A stretch of 40,840 bases of DNA from an uncultured Bacteroidales bacterium (GCA_902801425.1 CADCIQ010000054.1:1-40840); one strand, 5' to 3'. Shown: positions 16,405 through 24,181, counted from the first letter of the stretch. Numbers and translations are program-made. Notes: generated by a model not told the origin, from the letters alone.

Positions 16405-18422
16405 CCAGCCCCTCACCTGCCCTGCGGGCATCCTCTCCCCAAGGGGCGAGGAGGAAGTTAGTATTTCAAATTATTAGTACGTCAAAAAAGCAAGAAATGC
16501 ATAAAAACGATAGTGATATAACGAAGTTTTTTAGCGATAGAGACATACTTCCCCTCGCCCCTTGGGGAGAGGGTGCCCACAGGGCGGGTGAGGGGCCGCA
16601 AGGGGCTGGTCTCCTCATCTTCGGCGGCACAACCGAAGGTCGCCTTGCTGTGGATGTTTGCGAGCAGGCGGGAAAGCCTTTCTATTATTCCACAAAAGGC
16701 GACTTACAGAAAGTGGATATGCACAACGGAGTTCATGTAACGGGGGCTATGACTGCTGATGATATTGTGGCATTCTGTAAGGAACATGAGATTGGTTGTA
16801 TTGTTGATGCTGCTCATCCATTTGCTGAGAATCTACATAAGACGATTGATGAGGCTCGAAAGGTGATAGGTGTTCCTGTAATAAGGCTTCAACGCATATT
16901 TCCTGAGCATATCAAAGGCGTGACGTATTGCTCGGATTATGAAGATGCTATCGCCAAAATGCAAGAGGCAAAGGTAAACAAACTCCTTGCTCTTACTGGT
17001 GCGAATACTATCAATAAGCTAAAGCGTTCCAACGCCATTTTCAGAATCCTCAACCGCCCGGAAAGCATCGCCCTTGCCAAGTCTTCCGGCCTTGCCGACG
17101 ATCAGCTCATCTTCTACAACGAATCTCTCGAAATTCCGTCTATCGAGGACGAGAAGAAAGTAATGACGGAAGTCGGTTGTGATGCTATCATAACAAAGGA
17201 GAGTGGTGAGAGTGGCGGTTTTGAGGTAAAGGTAAAGGCTGCCCTTGAACTTGGATTGAAAGTGTTTGTTGTTGAGCATCCGCAGTTGCCAAAAGATTGG
17301 ATTACTGTAACGGGGAAATATGGTTTGCGTAGGGTTATAGAGCATCTTATGCCCGATTTCTTTCCATTAAAAACAGGATTTACGACAGGCGCTTGTGCTA
17401 CGGCTGCAACAAAGGCGGCTGCTTTGTCGCTTCTTTTTGATGAATATCCTGAGGAAGTCCATTTTGCCTTACCTGATGGCGAGATAATGACGATTCCTGT
17501 GACATACGAGGCTAAAGGTGTGGCATCTGTTATAAAGGATAGTAGCGACGATCCTGATGTTACGAAGGGCTGCAAAATAACCTCTACCGTAATTCTTGAA
17601 AAGAGTGATGGTTTCAGCGTGACGTTCCTGCAAGGCGAAGGGGTAGGGAAGGTGACACTTCCCGGACTTGGAATACCTGTTGGTGGTCCTGCCGTAAATC
17701 CAACTCCAAGGAAGATGATAGAGAATGAGCTGCGAGCCATAGTCGAATCGGCTCCCTCTCTACGGGAGAGGGCGGGGGGAGAGGCCTTTCTTGTAACTAT
17801 CTCAGTCGAAAACGGAGCAGAAATTGCTCTAAAGACCTTCAACCACAAGGTTGGTGTTGTTGGTGGAATAAGCATCATCGGCACTTCTGGCATCGTCTCT
17901 CCGCTATCAAATGAGGCTTTCGTTCAAAGTATTCGTCGTGAACTTGATGTGGCATGGGCTATCGGTTGTCGTACTATCGGTTTGGTGGCAGGAATGAAGA
18001 GCGAGAAGGCTCTTGAAGGTATCCGTTGCGTGCATTATGGCAACTTCGTAGGAGAGGCTTTGAAGGCTGCTCGTGAGGTTGGATTTGAAGATGTGCATAT
18101 CGCAATAATGATAGGTAAGGCCGTAAAACTTGCCGAAGGACATCTTGATACTCATTCGCATAAGGTGCTTATGAATCAGAAGTTTATCAGAAAAGTAGCA
18201 GAAGGTCTCGGACTAGAATATAAGGAGGTTGATATGGCTCGTGATTTATGGAACACCATGCCCCCACCTTTCTTTGAAGAGATAAAACGCTTGTGCTACG
18301 AAACTTGTAGAACGGTTTATAAGGAGGGGAAGCTGACAATTCACATAGTGGGGCCTCTCCCCCCTCCCTCCCCCGTAGGGAGGGAGCCGCTATCGCATTA
18401 TAAAAGAAATTCTGAAAAATGA
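16401..18422 (+). CDS. cbiJ-cbiD: fused CbiJ reductase and CbiD C1-methyltransferase
   Basis: Residues about 70-315 are CbiJ (cobalt-precorrin-6A reductase): LIFGGTTEGRLAVDV, VDAAHPFAENLH and ITKESGESGGFEVKV. Residues about 322-655 are CbiD (C1 methylation of cobalt-precorrin-5B): KTGFTTGACATAATKAA, PGLGIPVGGPAVNPTPR, GTSGIVSPLS and GNFVGEALKAA. Three repeats are translated: a complete family B doublet as residues 3-66, a solo family A arm near 450-462 inside CbiD, and a family A arm in the C-terminus (GPLPPPSPVGREP). No start codon exists between the family B element and the CbiJ core. Confidence 0.94.
   Translation: MTSPSPALRASSPQGARRKLVFQIISTSKKQEMHKNDSDITKFFSDRDILPLAPWGEGAHRAGEGPQGAGLLIFGGTTEGRLAVDVCEQAGKPFYYSTKGDLQKVDMHNGVHVTGAMTADDIVAFCKEHEIGCIVDAAHPFAENLHKTIDEARKVIGVPVIRLQRIFPEHIKGVTYCSDYEDAIAKMQEAKVNKLLALTGANTINKLKRSNAIFRILNRPESIALAKSSGLADDQLIFYNESLEIPSIEDEKKVMTEVGCDAIITKESGESGGFEVKVKAALELGLKVFVVEHPQLPKDWITVTGKYGLRRVIEHLMPDFFPLKTGFTTGACATAATKAAALSLLFDEYPEEVHFALPDGEIMTIPVTYEAKGVASVIKDSSDDPDVTKGCKITSTVILEKSDGFSVTFLQGEGVGKVTLPGLGIPVGGPAVNPTPRKMIENELRAIVESAPSLRERAGGEAFLVTISVENGAEIALKTFNHKVGVVGGISIIGTSGIVSPLSNEAFVQSIRRELDVAWAIGCRTIGLVAGMKSEKALEGIRCVHYGNFVGEALKAAREVGFEDVHIAIMIGKAVKLAEGHLDTHSHKVLMNQKFIRKVAEGLGLEYKEVDMARDLWNTMPPPFFEEIKRLCYETCRTVYKEGKLTIHIVGPLPPPSPVGREPLSHYKRNSEK
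16406..16598. repeat. family B doublet, copy 2 (N-terminus of cbiJD)
   Basis: Arms 16406-16451 and 16553-16598, inverted, around a spacer of about 100 nt. The reverse complement of the spacer resembles the spacer of copy 3 (CTATCGCT ... CGTTATAT). Translated as [15 protein letters not shown] ... LPLAPWGEGAHRAGEG. Confidence 0.9.
17749..17786. repeat. solo family A arm inside the CbiD domain
   Basis: A 38-nt arm read as APSLRERAGGEA. Two changes are compensatory within its hairpin (CTCTCTACGGGAGAG keeps the stem), which suggests that the fold matters or that a separate subtype exists. Confidence 0.85.
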
Positions 18423-18500
18423 AAAATGAAAAATATAAAATAGAGATTGGTTCACCGCCTACCGGCTCCCTCCCTACGGGGGAGGGCGGGGGGAGAGGCC
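18352..18500. repeat. family A doublet, copy 4 (cbiJD end and btuC start)
   Basis: Arms 18352-18389 and 18462-18500. The spacer contains family-F-like GAAAAATGAAAAATG, which holds both the cbiJD stop and the btuC ATG, and ends in GGTTCACCGCCTACCGG, a spacer edge shared with copy 5. Confidence 0.93.
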
Positions 18501-19504
18501 GTGGTGCTGTTGTTCTTCTCCTCTCCATCCCCCTCTTCCTTCTCCTTAACCTCGCCGTCGGCTCTGTCTCAATCCCTCTGGATGCCGTCTTTGGCATCCT
18601 GATGGGAGGTGATTGCGATAATGAGGTGTGGACGAATATCGTACTTCATACTCGTTTGCCGCAGTCGCTTACGGCTATTGCCTGTGGCTCTGGACTTGCC
18701 GTTGCAGGACTTATGCTACAGACGGTATTCCATAATCCGCTTGCAGGTCCTTCGGTTCTCGGCATTTCTTCTGCAGCAAGTCTTGGTGTGGCGTTTCTTG
18801 TCCTAATGTCGGGAAGTATAGGCTGGCATATCGTTTCCTCTTTCGGATTCTTCGGAAACACAGCCCTCACACTTTCGGCTGTCATAGGTGCTTTATCGGC
18901 TATGGCACTTATAGTATTTCTCTCTCAACGAGTTCACGGTAACGTGACACTTTTGATAGTTGGTGTTATGATAGGATATATCGCATCGGCTATTATCGGA
19001 GTTCTGAAATATTTCAGTAGCGAGGAGGATGTTCGTGCCTATGTTGTATGGGGATTGGGTAGCTTTGCCCGTGTCACAGGAGGACAGGTATGGGTATTTC
19101 TCGGACTTGTATTGGCTGTTCTTCCTTTCGGAATGTTATTGGCAAAATCTTTGAATATGCTTCTGCTTGGCGAACAATATGCCACTAATCTTGGTCTTAA
19201 TATCTCTCGTGCTCGTACGCAGATAATCATAGTTGCAGGTATGCTTACGGCTATTGTAACCGCCTATTGCGGTCCTATAATGTTCCTCGGACTTGCCGTT
19301 CCGCATATCTGTCGAGGCATTTTCCGAACGGCTGACCATCGTATTCTCCTTCCCGGAACATTATTGTGCGGAGCATCCCTTGCCCTTGTCTGTAATCTCA
19401 TAGCAAGATTGCCAGGAATGGAAGGCGCTTTGCCTGTCAATTCCGTCACCTCGCTTATTGGTGCTCCGATAGCGTTGTGGATATTGTTGAAGAGGAAGAG
19501 GTAG
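18419..19504 (+). CDS. btuC: FecCD-type cobalamin ABC permease (BtuC-like)
   Basis: An inner-membrane permease of the FecCD family: hydrophobic throughout, with GLMLQTVFHNPLAGPSVLGIS, LGVAFLV, VWGLGSF, LGEQYATNLGLNI and FLGLAVPHICRG, the coupling-helix region. In this operon and with btuF at 22961-24181 it most likely imports cobamides. Residues 1-29 (MKNEKYKIEIGSPPTGSLPTGEGGGRG) are encoded by a family A element and precede the first membrane helix; the next ATG is after that helix. The start overlaps the cbiJD stop (ATGA). No ATPase partner was found in the window. Confidence 0.9.
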   Translation: MKNEKYKIEIGSPPTGSLPTGEGGGRGRGAVVLLLSIPLFLLLNLAVGSVSIPLDAVFGILMGGDCDNEVWTNIVLHTRLPQSLTAIACGSGLAVAGLMLQTVFHNPLAGPSVLGISSAASLGVAFLVLMSGSIGWHIVSSFGFFGNTALTLSAVIGALSAMALIVFLSQRVHGNVTLLIVGVMIGYIASAIIGVLKYFSSEEDVRAYVVWGLGSFARVTGGQVWVFLGLVLAVLPFGMLLAKSLNMLLLGEQYATNLGLNISRARTQIIIVAGMLTAIVTAYCGPIMFLGLAVPHICRGIFRTADHRILLPGTLLCGASLALVCNLIARLPGMEGALPVNSVTSLIGAPIALWILLKRKR

Positions 19505-19506
19505 AA

Positions 19507-19656
19507 GACCCACCCCCTTGCCCCTCCCATAAAGGGAGGGGGAGTAGATAGTAATTTAAGCGCAAAAATTATAGAAAAAAACTTATATGGAGAAATCTTT
19601 AGATACAAATAATGTAACTACTCCCCTCCCTTTATGGGAGGGGCAGGGGGTGGGTC
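19507..19656. repeat. family D doublet (btuC-cbiA junction, supplies the cbiA start)
   Basis: Arms 19507-19547 and 19618-19656 are inverted copies with the core CCCTCCCATAAAGGGAGGG. The 70-nt spacer contains the ATG of cbiA (19587). It is the only copy of this family in the window but shares the layout of families A-C. Confidence 0.88.
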
Positions 19657-21104
19657 TGGAGGGCTCTGGGTTAGGGGCTTTTTCTTCCTTCCTCATCGGC
19701 GCAGCCACCTCAAATAGCGGAAAGACCACTTTCACAATGGGCTTGCTTCGTGCCTTGCGTGATAAGGGATTGAAGGTGCAGCCATATAAATGCGGACCTG
19801 ACTATATTGATACTATGTTTCATGAGATGGCCTCTGGACGTGAATCCGTCAATCTTGATACCTATATGGCATCTGATGAGCATGTCAAGGAGGTATTTCA
19901 ACGATATGGTGAGGATGCGGATGTGCGTATTGTCGAGGGCGTCATGGGATTATTTGACGGCTATGACAAGTCGAAGGGCTCAAGTGCGGAGATAGCCATG
20001 CTGCTCGATATTCCTGTTATCCTTGTGGTAAATGCAAAGTCTGTTGCCTATTCCGTAGCTCCTTTGATATATGGTTTCAAGCACTTTAATCCTAAATTGA
20101 AGATTGCGGGAGTCGTGTTTAATATGGTGGCTTCCGAGAATCACTATACCTTCTTGAAACAGGCTTGTGAGGATGCTGGTGTGCCTTGTCTCGGATATAT
20201 GCTTCGCAATCGTGACCTTATCATTCCCAGTCGTCATCTCGGCCTTACGATTGAGGCAAGAGAAGAAACGGAAGAATTAATAAGTTTGGCGGCGAAGGAG
20301 GTGGAGGAGCATGTAGTGGGGCCTCTCCCCCCGCCCTCCCCCGTAGGGAGGGAGCTGGTTTGTGGAAGAGGAGAATTAACAGAAATGACAAATGTAAAGA
20401 TGTCGATAGGTTCACCGCCTACCGGCTCCCTCCCTACGGAGGGAAGTCCGATGTTGATAACATCGGAGTATGTGAAAAGCGGGGGGAGAGGCCGCTTTTC
20501 TCTCTCCATCGCCAAAGACTCCGCCTTTAACTTCACATATCGAGCTAATATTGATGCTCTTCGAGAGTTGGGAGAGGTCACTTTCTTTTCTCCGATAAAT
20601 GATGAGAGAATGCCAGAGTGTGATCTTCTGTATCTTCCAGGAGGCTATCCCGAATTGTTTGCATCAGAGCTTGCTGATAATGTCACGATGCGTGAGAGCA
20701 TCAAGGCATTTGCGGAGCGTGGTGGACGTATCTTTGCCGAGTGTGGCGGATTTATGTACTTGTGTAATGATATTGACGGCATCCCTATGTGTGGAGTCTT
20801 CCCATTCTCTGCCACCATGATGGATGCAAAGCTACATCTTGGCTATCGTCAGTTATGTAACACTAAACTCTCAACACAAAACTCTCAACTCGCAAAGGGT
20901 CACGAGTTCCATTATTCTTCTATAATAGAGCCGGATATTATTCCTGACGGAATAGTCAGAAAACAATGTCAGATGTCAGCCAAAGGCAAATCGGTTGATA
21001 CAGCCTTGTATCATTACAAGAATGTTCTTGCTGGCTATACCCATTGGTATTGGGCAGAAACCGGATTTACGGAAATTATGGCTATATTTCAAGGATTTGA
21101 ATAA
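19587..21104 (+). CDS. cbiA: cobyrinate a,c-diamide synthase CbiA
   Basis: CbiA amidates the a and c side chains of cobyrinate using glutamine and ATP. The P-loop region AATSNSGKTTFTMGLL is near residue 38, followed by YKCGPDYIDTMFH, VEGVMGLFDG and GVVFNMV. The C-terminal amidotransferase has YLPGGYPELFA, the nucleophile in ECGGFMYLC and GHEFHYS. Repeats translated in frame: family D (residues 11-24, TPLPLWEGQGVG), an interrupted family A doublet (about 245-302) between the two domains, and a family E stretch (CNTKLSTQNSQLAK) before GHEFHYS. At 505 residues it is longer than usual by roughly these inserts. Last gene of the operon. Confidence 0.94.
   Translation: MEKSLDTNNVTTPLPLWEGQGVGLEGSGLGAFSSFLIGAATSNSGKTTFTMGLLRALRDKGLKVQPYKCGPDYIDTMFHEMASGRESVNLDTYMASDEHVKEVFQRYGEDADVRIVEGVMGLFDGYDKSKGSSAEIAMLLDIPVILVVNAKSVAYSVAPLIYGFKHFNPKLKIAGVVFNMVASENHYTFLKQACEDAGVPCLGYMLRNRDLIIPSRHLGLTIEAREETEELISLAAKEVEEHVVGPLPPPSPVGRELVCGRGELTEMTNVKMSIGSPPTGSLPTEGSPMLITSEYVKSGGRGRFSLSIAKDSAFNFTYRANIDALRELGEVTFFSPINDERMPECDLLYLPGGYPELFASELADNVTMRESIKAFAERGGRIFAECGGFMYLCNDIDGIPMCGVFPFSATMMDAKLHLGYRQLCNTKLSTQNSQLAKGHEFHYSSIIEPDIIPDGIVRKQCQMSAKGKSVDTALYHYKNVLAGYTHWYWAETGFTEIMAIFQGFE
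20320..20493. repeat. family A doublet, copy 5 (inside cbiA, right arm interrupted)
   Basis: The left arm is 20320-20358. The right arm starts at 20422 but is broken after CTACGG by about 40 nt and resumes with the final GGGGGGAGAGGCC at 20481-20493. The interruption contains a hairpin with 9-bp arms (TCCGATGTT/AACATCGGA, 20447-20467). The frame stays open throughout. Confidence 0.88.
20858..20891. repeat. family E repeat inside cbiA
   Basis: Degenerate AACTCTCAACAC units, translated as the low-complexity stretch NTKLSTQNSQL just before the catalytic-His motif. Confidence 0.55.
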
Positions 21105-21116
21105 TGATATGTAGTT

Positions 21117-21246
21117 CCCCTGTAAGTCCTATGTAAGTCCGTTGTTCCTCCGTACCAAAGTCGGTGCAAACTCGGTGCAAAGTCGGTGGGGAATAAGAAC
21201 TTCACCGAGTTTGCACCGAGTTTGGTACGGAGGAATAACGGAGGAT
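21117..21246. repeat. family G tandem and inverted repeat
   Basis: Tandem AGTCGGTGCAAACTCGGTGC-type units on the left are answered by an inverted set (CACCGAGTTTGCACCGAGTT) on the right. The outer edges contain TAAGTCCGTTGTTCCTCCG and its approximate complement. It follows the cbiA stop and could act as a processing or termination hairpin. Confidence 0.7.
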
Positions 21247-21328
21247 GAGCGAAGGGAAAACGATGGACCTTCTATGTATTTGTTGTAAATGATATTCCAA
21301 ATAAAAATCGAAAATATTCACGAAATAA

Positions 21329-21360
21329 TTTGGAAGTTCCAGAAATAATGTTTATTTTTG
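21329..21360 (+). promoter_or_regulatory. strong promoter for a candidate small RNA
   Basis: TTTGG at 21329-21333, a 19-nt gap and TATTTTTG at 21353-21360, followed by GCA, is a full Bacteroidota promoter. It has the same spacing as the btuB promoter at 28507-28538. Confidence 0.7.
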
Positions 21361-21366
21361 CAAGCG

Positions 21367-21555
21367 TGTTACCATTCATTTATTTATTCGAAAACATCCG
21401 AAAGCTTGGTCGCAGAAGGATTTATTACTAGAATAAAGAGCAGGTGTTCACTATACGTGGACGTCTGGTTCGTCTGGTAATAAGGGTAAGACCAAGCACC
21501 CAGGATGTGGACGAATTGGCTCGTCCACATTTTGTATATATAGGCGCTTGGTTTT
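21367..21555 (+). ncRNA. candidate small RNA with nested terminator hairpin
   Basis: The promoter ending at 21360 predicts a transcript from about 21367. No convincing ORF follows. The 3' part has an inner 9-bp stem TGTGGACGA/TCGTCCACA (21506-21529), then TTTTGT, enclosed by an outer stem ACCAAGC/GCTTGGT (21491-21552) with a T-rich tail. GTCTGGTTCGTCTGG upstream is a short tandem. The family is not recognised; it could alternatively be a leader that attenuates the gene at 21802. The following 21560-21801 shows no further gene. Confidence 0.5.
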
Positions 21556-21801
21556 GTTTTGATTTGAGAGTAGATAAAAGGCGCATATAAAAATTATATG
21601 CCTATGGAAAAAACATAAAGAATAATATCGTGAGGGACAAGTCTAATAGAGGCTTGGCCTGAATAATCTTTACCCATACAAGATTATACTTGAAAAATAT
21701 AGAAGGTTAACCTATCATTATAACAATAATGATAATATAATAATGGTGGAACTATATCTGTTTTTTGTAAAAAAATATATTACCCTCAAAACAAAACAAT
21801 T

Positions 21802-22212
21802 ATGGAAAAAATGAAATTATGGAGTCTTATGTTACTCATGACAATTTTTATGCCTTTGTTTTATTCCTGTGATAGTGATGATGACAATAGTAATGATGCG
21901 ATTGTCGAATATGTGGGAACTTGGAAATGCCAATCTCCTGCAACATATAGGAATAGCACCATCGTTGAAGAAGGTACGATCCTGGTAATTACATCATCAG
22001 GAAATATGACATGGACAATGGCTGATGGTACTACTTACAATGCCACAATGCGTGCTTTAGGTGATGATTGGGCTGATATTACCTACAATAAGAAAACTTA
22101 TAGAGCTGAGATATATGTTATTAACAATAGACTGGAAATTAATGTCAATGGAGATGTTAATTTAAAAGTCAAAGATTTTCCATTTGATGGAGGCTATCAA
22201 AAAGTAAATTAA
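21802..22212 (+). CDS. small lipoprotein, lipocalin-like, unknown function
   Basis: The 136-residue protein has a lipoprotein signal peptide (LFYSCDSDDDN; Cys near residue 23) and Asp-rich residues after the Cys, typical of surface-targeted Bacteroidota lipoproteins. The rest (EYVGTWKCQ, LVITSSGNMTWTM) alternates short beta-strands and resembles lipocalin-like domains. It is in no clear operon and is followed by its own terminator. Confidence 0.75.
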   Translation: MEKMKLWSLMLLMTIFMPLFYSCDSDDDNSNDAIVEYVGTWKCQSPATYRNSTIVEEGTILVITSSGNMTWTMADGTTYNATMRALGDDWADITYNKKTYRAEIYVINNRLEINVNGDVNLKVKDFPFDGGYQKVN

Positions 22213-22225
22213 ACCACTCCCTCTT

Positions 22226-22275
22226 TCCCACATTGCCTTGTGAATTACTTGGTGATGTGGGATCTTTCTTTTCTT
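22226..22275 (+). terminator. terminator after the small lipoprotein
   Basis: Stem CCCACAT/ATGTGGG with a 21-nt loop (part of which may pair further), followed by T-rich sequence. Confidence 0.7.
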
Positions 22276-22303
22276 TCTTGAATATTGTATATTATACCTT
22301 TAT

Positions 22304-22375
22304 TGCAAGTCCTATGTAACTCCTATGCAAGTCTCATACAACTCCCATTTATAATAAGAGCTACATAAGAGTCTG
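22304..22375. repeat. family G-like repeat
   Basis: Units of the type GCAAGTCCTATGTAACTCC recur several times and are partly answered by ACATAAGAGTC on the right. It resembles the edge of the repeat at 21117. No coding potential. Confidence 0.5.
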
Positions 22376-22393
22376 GAAAAAGTATTGTCATCC

Positions 22394-22550
22394 TTATTTC
22401 ATCAACTTATAGTACTTCGGCGTATAGTTTGGAAGTATCTCTGGATAGAAAGCCTTGACGAAATCGGATAGAAGGCGATGAGGCTCAAGTCCGACGAGTT
22501 CGCGATAAGGAGTCTTTGCGAAGTTGCAGAATAGAACGTGCTGGTTCTTG
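22394..22550 (-). pseudogene. 3' fragment of a second btuF
   Basis: About 157 bases match the 3' end of the intact btuF (22961-23115 region) from its stop codon inwards, with scattered, largely synonymous differences. The frame is open and encodes the last 50-odd residues (ending PKYYKLMK). Similarity stops at GCTGGTTCTTG. The divergence argues against a recent tandem duplication and for import of a related allele. Confidence 0.85.
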
Positions 22551-22629
22551 CTTGATATATTTTCTTCGGACTTTGTAGAAATATCACTATGTGTTTATTA
22601 CAATAGAATGAAAGAAATACGAATAAAAA

Positions 22630-22661
22630 TTTGTTTTTTAGAATAATTGTTCGTATTTTTG
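22630..22661 (+). promoter_or_regulatory. promoter of the nucleotidyltransferase remnant
   Basis: TTTG at 22630-22633, about 20 nt, then TATTTTTG at 22654-22661. A transcript start near 22667 would exclude the TTG at 22647 as start codon of the next gene. Confidence 0.55.
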
Positions 22662-22691
22662 CAGCAGATTAATATTTACGGCAAGATATGG

Positions 22692-22931
22692 ATGCAAATG
22701 TTAGAACATCCTGACAGCGATGTGGATATTCTTGTAAGTTTCGTGCCTGGTGCTAAGATGGGATTGTCGTATTTTGGAATGATCTGCGATCTTGAGGATT
22801 TGCTACATCGTCCTGTTGATCTTGTTGTAGAGGGTGACTTGTTGCCTTTTGCCGTAGAAAGTGCCAATAAAGACAAGATTTTAGTTTATGAGCAACAGGT
22901 GGAAGGATATCTCAGAGAAAATGACATATAG
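22692..22931 (+). CDS. MNT-type nucleotidyltransferase, N-terminus lost or degenerate
   Basis: HPDSDVDILVSFVPG and the later DLVVEGDLLPFAV match small minimal nucleotidyltransferases (MntA-like, usually the antitoxin of HepT). The DxD metal-binding pair is present, but the preceding GSxARGE motif is replaced by IYGKIWMQM, so the usual nucleotide-binding Gly-Ser is missing. ATG at 22692 is chosen because the longer reading begins before the predicted transcript start. No HepT partner is adjacent. Probably a non-functional remnant. Confidence 0.6.
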   Translation: MQMLEHPDSDVDILVSFVPGAKMGLSYFGMICDLEDLLHRPVDLVVEGDLLPFAVESANKDKILVYEQQVEGYLRENDI

Positions 22932-22964
22932 AAATAGGGCAATCAACGATTGCCCTATTTCTAT
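22928..22964. terminator. bidirectional terminator containing both convergent stop codons
   Basis: A perfect 17-bp stem with AAC loop (ATAGAAATAGGGCAATC and its complement). The stop of the nucleotidyltransferase gene and the stop of btuF both lie inside the stem. Confidence 0.9.
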
Positions 22965-24181
22965 TTCATCAACTTATAGTACTTCGGCGTATAGTTTGGA
23001 AGTATCTCTGGATAGAAAGCCTTGACGAAATCGGAGAGGAGGCGATGAGGTTCAAGACCACCGAGTTCACGGTAAGGAGTCTTGGCAAAGTTACAGAACA
23101 GGACGTGCTGGTTCTTGTATGCCTTGATGTCACCATAGCGGGCATCCTCTGTGGTGAGGTCGTTGAGAGTGAATTCATCATCGAAGGTGCCGTCAATCTG
23201 CCAGTAGTCGGCATTTATGCCCTTGGCATAGACAGTTTCAAAATCAAGTGCCGTGCCTCCAGCCTCGTCAATATCCTTCATGATATAGTCAACACCTGCA
23301 TCGGCAAAGATACGCGCCATATAGCTCTTTCCGCCCATGACATACCATCCGTCACGAATCTGGCGACCGCTAAGAATGGTAGGGAGTTCCTTCTTCTTTG
23401 CCTTAATGGTGGCAACCTTAGCCTTGATGGCGTTATACTTTGACTCTATATCTTCGAAAACTGCATTTGCACGACGTGTCTCGCCTGTGAGGAGTCCGAT
23501 GAGCTTGATCCATTCTGCCTGTCCGAGAGGGTGAGTCTCTCTGTAGCCATGATGAGAAATGAGAGGAATACCACATTCCTTGAGGGATTCAAACCCTCCA
23601 TATTTGGAGGCTGACACGAAGATATAGTCAGGCTTTGAGGCTATGACAGCCTCAAGGTCGAAGTTGCCCTCCTTACCCACGCGGATGGTCTTTCCGTCTG
23701 CGAGTTGTTGCTTAATCTTTGGCGAAAATACATTCTTTAGGGAGTTCATGCCTACGATTCGCTCTTCCATGCCGAGAACCTCAAAGTTGCCTAACTGCAA
23801 GGCTGTGGTGCAGATAAATCTTTTCTGAGACTCCTTGCCTGTGAGAACCACCTCTTCTGTCTTTGAATTGCGTGCCTTCGGATCTGGATTGCTGATAAAT
23901 ACGTGAATGCCGTCCTCACGATAATCCACTTTCAATCCCTTAGCATACTTTATCTCTACCTTTTCAGAATAAGAGTCAGAATGTGCCCAGAGTGAATCGT
24001 ATTGAAGGAAAGGACCAGTAAAGGCTACACTGTTGTCGCTTGCAACGTTGGTGCATGAGGAGAGGAAGAGAGCAAAAAACAGCCCCTCACCCACCCTACG
24101 GGCACCCTCTCCCCAAGGGGCGAGGGAAAGTTTGTATTTATCGCTGAGAAATTGCGTTATATGATGAATAAAATTGAACAT
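22961..24181 (-). CDS. btuF: periplasmic cobalamin-binding lipoprotein BtuF-like
   Basis: An ABC substrate-binding protein of the helical-backbone (FecB/BtuF) type: MNSLKNVFSPKI, VIASKPDYIFVSASKYGG, HPLGQAEWIKLIGLLTG and the C-terminal LLSDFVKAFYPEILP. Last gene of the riboswitch-controlled operon, so it most likely hands cobamides to BtuC. The start codon lies in the spacer of a family B element. Residues 1-34 (ending [16 protein letters not shown]) are element-derived and are followed by a short hydrophobic stretch and lipobox LFLSSC (Cys 43). The positive N-region of the signal peptide is therefore supplied by the repeat. Confidence 0.88.
   Translation of the reverse strand: MFNFIHHITQFLSDKYKLSLAPWGEGARRVGEGLFFALFLSSCTNVASDNSVAFTGPFLQYDSLWAHSDSYSEKVEIKYAKGLKVDYREDGIHVFISNPDPKARNSKTEEVVLTGKESQKRFICTTALQLGNFEVLGMEERIVGMNSLKNVFSPKIKQQLADGKTIRVGKEGNFDLEAVIASKPDYIFVSASKYGGFESLKECGIPLISHHGYRETHPLGQAEWIKLIGLLTGETRRANAVFEDIESKYNAIKAKVATIKAKKKELPTILSGRQIRDGWYVMGGKSYMARIFADAGVDYIMKDIDEAGGTALDFETVYAKGINADYWQIDGTFDDEFTLNDLTTEDARYGDIKAYKNQHVLFCNFAKTPYRELGGLEPHRLLSDFVKAFYPEILPNYTPKYYKLMK

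Noticed and set aside
17114-17893. 259-codon minus-strand ORF inside cbiJD
   Set aside because: Antisense shadow of a well-supported fused enzyme; Ser/Pro-rich composition typical of such shadows.
20320-20493. Assembly error at repeats as the cause of all in-frame inserts
   Set aside because: Solo arms, doublets, different families and different spacers each keep the frame and have unique flanks; a repeat-collapse artefact would not create this pattern, though read-level checks would still be useful.
22402-23214. Two minus-strand ORFs sharing the same C-terminal 21 residues (22402-22587 and 22969-23214)
   Set aside because: The shared residues are an off-frame reading of the duplicated btuF 3' end, not a protein family.
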